DNA of 51,515 nucleotides from Actinomycetes bacterium. Its GTDB lineage: Bacteria > Actinomycetota > Acidimicrobiia > Acidimicrobiales > Palsa-688. Positions 47,448-51,515 of this stretch are shown one piece after another (position 1 is the stretch's first letter; each line of letters starts with the position of its first letter). The position numbers and the translations under genes are program-made. Location: assembly GCA_021808785.1 (NCBI GenBank), contig JAKBAX010000003.1, positions 1-51,515 of the forward strand, read 5' to 3'. A model generated the notes under the pieces. That model was not told the DNA's origin. It saw nothing but the letters and a program-made list of their open reading frames with translations, and searched no databases.

Positions 47448-47475
47448 TTATTAGTACAGGGGCGGCGCAGTGCAA
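47448..47475 (-). promoter_or_regulatory. Putative promoter of the fourth amidohydrolase gene
   Basis: On the minus strand TTGCAC (47475 to 47470) is followed after 16 bp by TAATAA (47453 to 47448). The start point would fall at about 47441, within the first of the direct repeats. Confidence 0.5.
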
Positions 47476-47656
47476 GGAGGGGCGCCGAGGGGTGTTCTAA
47501 GCCAGGTCGCCAAGGGGTCGGCTCGAACGTGGCGAAGCGGTCGCAGGTTGATCTCTGTCGGCCCGACCACCGTCGCCCCTCGTAGCCTCCCGGCGGCGAT
47601 GGCGTAGCATCGGGTGGGCCCACCGGGCCCCCCATTTTTTCCGGAAGGGAGAGGCG

Positions 47657-48856
47657 ATGACCGAGACGCTGACGACGGGCCCGTACTGGGATCCGTACCA
47701 CGCCGAGCAGAGGCTGTCGCCCTACGATACCTGGCGCCGCATGCGCGACGAGGCTCCCGTCTACCACAACGAGCGGTACGGGTTCTGGGCCCTCAGCCGC
47801 TTCGCCGACGTGTTGTCCGCCTCCCTCGACACCGCCACGTTCAGCTCGGCCAAGGGCATCACACTCGACGGCATCGGCGAGCCCATCCTGCTCCCGATGA
47901 TGATCATGATGGATCCGCCGTTGCACGACGCCTATCGCAAGGTGGTGAGCCGGGCCTACACACCGCGCCGGATCGCCGCCCTTCAGTCGCGCATCGTCGA
48001 GCTGTGCGCCACGTACCTGGATCCCTTCGTCGGGGAGAGCGGCTTCGACTTCGTCCAGGACTTCGGCATGCGCCTGCCGGTGATGGTGATCTCCACCCTG
48101 CTGGGGTTCCCCGAGGAGGACCACGACCAGCTCCGGGAGTGGAGTGACGTCGGGCTGCATCGCGAGGAGGGCAAGGAGGGATTGACCGCAGAGGCCCTCG
48201 AGGCGCAGGGCCTCACCTTCGCCTACTACGGCGAGCAGGTGCAGGACCGGCGGAAGAACCCCCGCGACGACATGATCACAGCCCTCACCGAGGCCGATCT
48301 CGAGTTGCCCGACGGCGAGGTCCGCAAGCTGGAGGACATCGAAGTGATGGGGATGCTCGGCCTGATCAGCAACGCCGGCAACGAGACCGTGGCCCGCCTG
48401 CTGGGCTGGTCCTCGCTGGTGCTCGCGGAGTACCCCGACGCGCGCCGGCAGCTGGCCGAGGACCCTGACCTGGTCCCGTCGGCGGTCGAGGAGCTCCTGC
48501 GCTACGAAGCCCCGTCTCCCATCCAGGGCCGTTATGTCACCCGCGACATCGAGATGCACGGCGTGGTGATACCCGAGGGGGCCAAGATCGCCCTCCTCAC
48601 CGGATCGGCCGGACGGGACGAGCGCAAGTACCCGGACCCGGACACCTTCGACATCCACCGACCCATCGACCGGCACGTATCGCTGGGCTACGGCGCCCAC
48701 TACTGTCTCGGCGCGGCACTGGCCCGCATGGAGGGCAAGGTCGCGCTCACCGAGGTGCTGCGTCGGTTCCCGACCTGGGAGGTCGATCGCGACGCCGTCA
48801 CTTACGTGGCCACCAACACCGTGCGGGGGCCCTCGTCGGTGCCGGTGAGCATCTGA
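47657..48856 (+). CDS. Cytochrome P450
   Basis: The protein has 399 residues, a normal bacterial class I P450. The I-helix motif is AGNET at 240-244, ExxR is Glu279-Leu-Leu-Arg282, and the heme ligand is Cys350 in SLGYGAHYCLGAALAR. The stretch IMMDPPLHDAYRKVVSRAYTPRRIA resembles the CYP125/CYP142-like group, which oxidises steroid side chains, but also other groups. The ATG follows GGAAGGGAGAGG. No ferredoxin or reductase gene is next to it. A CoA transferase and a MaoC-like hydratase follow, so a hydroxylated product may be made into a CoA ester next. Confidence 0.95.
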   Translation: MTETLTTGPYWDPYHAEQRLSPYDTWRRMRDEAPVYHNERYGFWALSRFADVLSASLDTATFSSAKGITLDGIGEPILLPMMIMMDPPLHDAYRKVVSRAYTPRRIAALQSRIVELCATYLDPFVGESGFDFVQDFGMRLPVMVISTLLGFPEEDHDQLREWSDVGLHREEGKEGLTAEALEAQGLTFAYYGEQVQDRRKNPRDDMITALTEADLELPDGEVRKLEDIEVMGMLGLISNAGNETVARLLGWSSLVLAEYPDARRQLAEDPDLVPSAVEELLRYEAPSPIQGRYVTRDIEMHGVVIPEGAKIALLTGSAGRDERKYPDPDTFDIHRPIDRHVSLGYGAHYCLGAALARMEGKVALTEVLRRFPTWEVDRDAVTYVATNTVRGPSSVPVSI

Positions 48857-48903
48857 TCGGTAGCGGTCCGGCCGGGGCGATCCCGAGCGCTAGCTTCACC
48901 GGC

Positions 48904-50127
48904 GTGAAGACACTGGAAGGTCTGAGGGTGGTGGAGGGATCGGCCTTCGTCGCCGCTCCACTTGGCGGCATGACGCTGGCCCAGTTGGGCGCCGACGTGC
49001 TCCGCTTCGATTCGATCGGCGGCGGCATCGACTTCCACCGCTGGCCTTGCACGCCCGACGGCACCAGCCTCTTCTGGGCCGGAATGAACAAGGGCAAGCG
49101 CTCACTGGCCGTCGACGTGCGCCGGCCGGAGGGGCAGGAGATCGTCACGTCCCTGATCACCGCTCCCGGTCCCGACCGGGGCGTGTTCCTCTCCAACTTC
49201 CCCGCTCGGGGATGGCTGTCCGACGAACGGCTACGGGCCATCCGCGAGGACCTGATATACGTCAACATCATCGGCAACCCCGACCACGGGACGGCGGTCG
49301 ACTACACGGTCAATCCTTCCTCGGGCTTCGCCTACGCCACCGGTCCGGCCGGCGGGGCCCTACCGACCAACCATGTGCTGCCGGCTTGGGACATCGCCAC
49401 CGGGCTCACCGCGGCCACCGGCCTGCTGGCGGCCGAGCGTCACCGGAACCGCACCGGGATCGGCCAGCACGTCAGCCTGTCGCTCGCCGACGTCGCCTTC
49501 GCCATGGTCGGCAACCTGGGGTACCTGGCCCAGGCCCAGGTGCTCGGCCAGGACCGCCCCCCGCTCGGCAACGACATGTACGGCGCCTTCGGACGGGATT
49601 TCCCGACCCTCGACGGCCGGCGGGTCATGGTCGTGGCCATCAGCCTGCGCCAGTGGGAATCGCTCGTGGAGGCCACCGGCATCGGTGAGCACCTGCCGGC
49701 TATCGAGAAGGCGTTGGGGGTGGATCTGAACCTGGAAGGAGATCGTTTCGTGGCCCGGGACGCCCTGGCCGCGTTCATCGCCCCTTGGGTGGCCGCCCGG
49801 ACCCTGGCCGAGGTGGCCGAGTCCTTCGACCGTCGCGGTGTCTGCTGGGGCGCCTACCAGACCTTTCGTCAATTGCTCGACGACGACTGGCGGGTGTCAC
49901 CGACGACCAACGCCCTCTGGAACGACATCGCCCAGCCCGGCCTGGGCGTGGTCCGGACAGCCGGGTCACCGCTGTCGTTCAGCGCCCTGACCCGCGAGGT
50001 TCCCGCGCCGGCGCCCCTCCTCGGCGAGCACACCGTCGAGGTCCTGGCCCGCGACCTGGGCATGTCGACGCACGAGATCGGCCGGCTGCACGACGCCGGA
50101 ATCGTGGCCTCCCCCGAACGCCGGTGA
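48904..50127 (+). CDS. CaiB/BaiF CoA transferase
   Basis: The protein has 407 residues and a single CaiB-type domain: LEGLRVVEGSAFVAAPLGGMTLAQLGADVLRFDSIGGGID, RSLAVDVRRPEGQEIV, AVDYTVNPSSGFAYATGP with the Asp that forms the anhydride, and a C-terminal end of AREVPAPAPLLGEHTVEVLARDLGMSTHEIGRLHDAGIV. It moves CoA between carboxylic acids, usually as an intertwined dimer. The GTG start has no strong ribosome site. It lies 47 bp after the P450 gene and overlaps the MaoC-like gene as GTGA. Its donor and acceptor are unknown. Confidence 0.93.
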   Translation: MKTLEGLRVVEGSAFVAAPLGGMTLAQLGADVLRFDSIGGGIDFHRWPCTPDGTSLFWAGMNKGKRSLAVDVRRPEGQEIVTSLITAPGPDRGVFLSNFPARGWLSDERLRAIREDLIYVNIIGNPDHGTAVDYTVNPSSGFAYATGPAGGALPTNHVLPAWDIATGLTAATGLLAAERHRNRTGIGQHVSLSLADVAFAMVGNLGYLAQAQVLGQDRPPLGNDMYGAFGRDFPTLDGRRVMVVAISLRQWESLVEATGIGEHLPAIEKALGVDLNLEGDRFVARDALAAFIAPWVAARTLAEVAESFDRRGVCWGAYQTFRQLLDDDWRVSPTTNALWNDIAQPGLGVVRTAGSPLSFSALTREVPAPAPLLGEHTVEVLARDLGMSTHEIGRLHDAGIVASPERR

Positions 50128-51029
50128 CCGGAGCCCCGCCGCCCGACGAGCCACCCACTCTGACCGCCGACGAGCCACCCACTCTGACCGCCGACGACAT
50201 CGGGGTAGCGGCAGTGACCGAGTCTCCTCTGTCGGCCGAGCAGGCCTGGCGGGTGGCGGCCCTGCTCGACCGCGACGACGAGCCCTCCTCACTCGCCGAG
50301 GGGGACGCTCTTCCCCTGCTCTGGCACTGGGCCTTCTTCGCTCCGGTGGTGCCGACCACCCGCCTCGGCGCGGACGGCCATCCGCGCCTGGCCGAGGGCG
50401 GACCCACGTCCGGCCTTCCCCGCCGCATGTGGGCCGGCGGACGGGTCACCATGGACGGAGCGCTCGTCGTCGGGCGCCCGGCCACCCGCCGCTCGGAGGT
50501 CGTTTCGGCCGAACGCAAGACCGGACGCTCCGGGGACCTCCTGGTGGTGACCGCCCGCCACCGCATCGAGCAGGACGGACGGGTGCTGTTGACCGAGGAG
50601 CAGGACCTGGTCTACCGCGCCCACCCGGCGCCCGCCCCAGGGGCGACGGTTGCCGAGGCACCGGCCGGCGAGGTCCGTCCCGATGCCCCCGACGGGGGCT
50701 GGGCCGACACCTATGTAGCCGGACCGCTGACGCTGTTCCGGTACTCGGCGGCGACGTGGAACTCGCACCGGATCCACTACGACAGGCCCTACGCCATGAC
50801 CGAGGAGGGCTACCCGGGGCTGGTGGTGCACGGCCCGCTGACCGCCACGCTCCTGGTCGAATCGGCGCGAAGGCGGGGAGTGGCCGGGCGGTCGTTCAGC
50901 TTCCGGGCCGCAGCGCCCCTCTTCGCCGAGATCCCCTTCACGCTGGTCGGACGGCCCGACGGCGAAGGGACCGAGCTCACTGCGGTCCGCAACGACGGCA
51001 CGGTAGCCATGACCGCCCGCCTGGACTGA
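50124..51029 (+). CDS. MaoC-like hydratase (mesaconyl-CoA/HTD2-type double hotdog)
   Basis: This 301-residue protein has two hotdogs. The first (about 60-165) begins LPLLWHWAFFAPVVPTTRLGADGHP and resembles the FAS1-like dehydratase half. The second has TLFRYSAATWNSHRIHYDRPYA and GLVVHGPLTATLL, the catalytic His/Asn motif of HTD2-type hydratases. The N-terminus has two copies of DEPPTLTA from a 24-bp duplication. The GTG start overlaps the CoA transferase stop as GTGA. It would hydrate or dehydrate a CoA thioester made by the transferase. Confidence 0.88.
   Translation: MTGAPPPDEPPTLTADEPPTLTADDIGVAAVTESPLSAEQAWRVAALLDRDDEPSSLAEGDALPLLWHWAFFAPVVPTTRLGADGHPRLAEGGPTSGLPRRMWAGGRVTMDGALVVGRPATRRSEVVSAERKTGRSGDLLVVTARHRIEQDGRVLLTEEQDLVYRAHPAPAPGATVAEAPAGEVRPDAPDGGWADTYVAGPLTLFRYSAATWNSHRIHYDRPYAMTEEGYPGLVVHGPLTATLLVESARRRGVAGRSFSFRAAAPLFAEIPFTLVGRPDGEGTELTAVRNDGTVAMTARLD
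50145..50192. repeat. Perfect 24-bp tandem duplication in the hydratase gene
   Basis: Two identical 24-bp units at 50145-50168 and 50169-50192 encode DEPPTLTA twice in the disordered N-terminal tail of the hydratase. The frame is kept. Confidence 0.95.
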
Positions 51030-51054
51030 GCCCCCGCCGCCCGCCGCCCGCCGG

Positions 51055-51515
51055 CTAGAGGACCGAGGCGCCGGCCGGCTCGTAGTCCAGCAGGTCCCGT
51101 AGTGCCGACGGACGGGCCAGGTAGAAGCCCTGCCCGTACCGGACACCCAGGTCCACCAGGACGGCCAGCTCCTGCTCGGTCTCGATGCCCTCGGCCACCA
51201 CCCGGGCGCCGGACTCCCGGGCGAAGACCACCAGGGCGGAGGTCAGGGCCCGCCGTACCGGGTCGATGTCGACGCCCCGCGTGATCTCGCGGTCCAGCTT
51301 GATGATGTCGGGGGCCAACTTCAACACGTGCGTCAGGCTGGATATCCCGGCGCCCGTGTCGTCGATGGCCAGGAGGGTGCGCTGCTCCCGCAGACCGGCC
51401 AAGCGGCTGTTGAGCTTCGGGTAGTCCTCCACCTGGAGGTGCTCCGTCAGCTCGATGACCACCCGATCGGGACCAGCCGTCTCGATGATCTCGGCCAGCT
51501 CCGGGCACCCGACTC
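51055..51515 (-). CDS. EAL-domain protein (c-di-GMP phosphodiesterase type), partial at the window edge
   Basis: Only the C-terminal part is present; the gene enters from the right edge. The visible EAL elements are ELTEH, AIDDTGAGISSL, PDIIKLDREI, VVAEGIETEQ, and the closing QGFYLARPSAL. The Asp pair in the DDTGAG motif and the Lys and Glu of the active site are kept, so catalysis is plausible. The EAL signature itself and any sensor or GGDEF domain lie outside. It is convergent with the hydratase and unrelated to the catabolic genes in content. Its degradation of c-di-GMP would be a separate signalling role. Confidence 0.88.
   Translation of the reverse strand, partial: VGCPELAEIIETAGPDRVVIELTEHLQVEDYPKLNSRLAGLREQRTLLAIDDTGAGISSLTHVLKLAPDIIKLDREITRGVDIDPVRRALTSALVVFARESGARVVAEGIETEQELAVLVDLGVRYGQGFYLARPSALRDLLDYEPAGASVL

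Overview
The window looks like a chromosomal segment of an actinomycete. By eye it is about two-thirds G+C, GTG and TTG starts are common, and neighbouring genes often overlap as ATGA, GTGA or TTGA. Gene content is typical of aerobic, coenzyme-A-rich actinobacterial catabolism: F420/FMN luciferase-like oxidoreductases, a mycofactocin-type dehydrogenase, a P450, thiolase-like aldolases paired with DUF35 proteins, and CaiB-type CoA transferases. An uncultured member of the Acidimicrobiia would fit, but that is inference. I see no rRNA, tRNA, CRISPR array, intact insertion sequence or phage gene.

Layout. (1) 78-763 is a VapC-type toxin and Phd-like antitoxin pair. (2) 922-1614 is a lone SDR. (3) 1835-7609, minus strand, is a TetR-led operon: SDR, MaoC-like hydratase, aminoglycoside-phosphotransferase-like kinase, sugar-phosphate isomerase-like protein and acyl-CoA dehydrogenase. 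The kinase and dehydrogenase recall the LvaA/LvaC or ACAD10/11 route that phosphorylates hydroxyacyl-CoA. (4) 7762-9548 holds two decayed genes (a substrate-binding protein and a PPOX-like flavoprotein) around an SRPBCC gene. (5) 9614-13459, plus strand: amidohydrolase-2, second kinase-like protein, double-length SDR. (6) 13485-15931, minus strand: a UGSC-motif protein, a NifU-like small protein and a hotdog protein, divergent from an orphan lipoprotein solute receptor (16073-17311). (7) 17775-22283, plus strand: LLM oxidoreductase, SDR, double hotdog, alpha/beta hydrolase, crotonase. (8) 22324-25532, minus strand: VOC, hydrolase, LLM, crotonase, divergent from amidohydrolase 25607. (9) 26759-30847, minus strand: fused double CoA transferase, DUF35, thiolase-like aldolase, divergent from amidohydrolase 30919. 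(10) 32072-42278, minus strand: a tightly coupled nine-gene operon of about 10 kb, divergent from a TetR gene. (11) 43135-47400, minus strand: mycofactocin-type SDR, second CrtC/AttH-like protein, a composite repeat island, hypothetical protein, fourth amidohydrolase. (12) 47657-51029, plus strand: P450, CoA transferase, MaoC-like hydratase. (13) An EAL-domain gene runs off the right edge.

Together the genes look like a region for activating (CoA ligase, CoA transferases), oxidising (P450, SDRs, acyl-CoA dehydrogenase, molybdenum hydroxylase, LLM), hydrating (crotonases, MaoC) and cleaving (two Ltp2-like aldolase/DUF35 modules, hydrolases) a lipophilic, branched or cyclic substrate, perhaps steroid- or terpenoid-like. 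The substrate cannot be read from the sequence. The strongest candidates for something new are the nine-gene operon, the repeated aldolase/DUF35 modules, the four dispersed amidohydrolases, and the UGSC/NifU-like/hotdog cluster.
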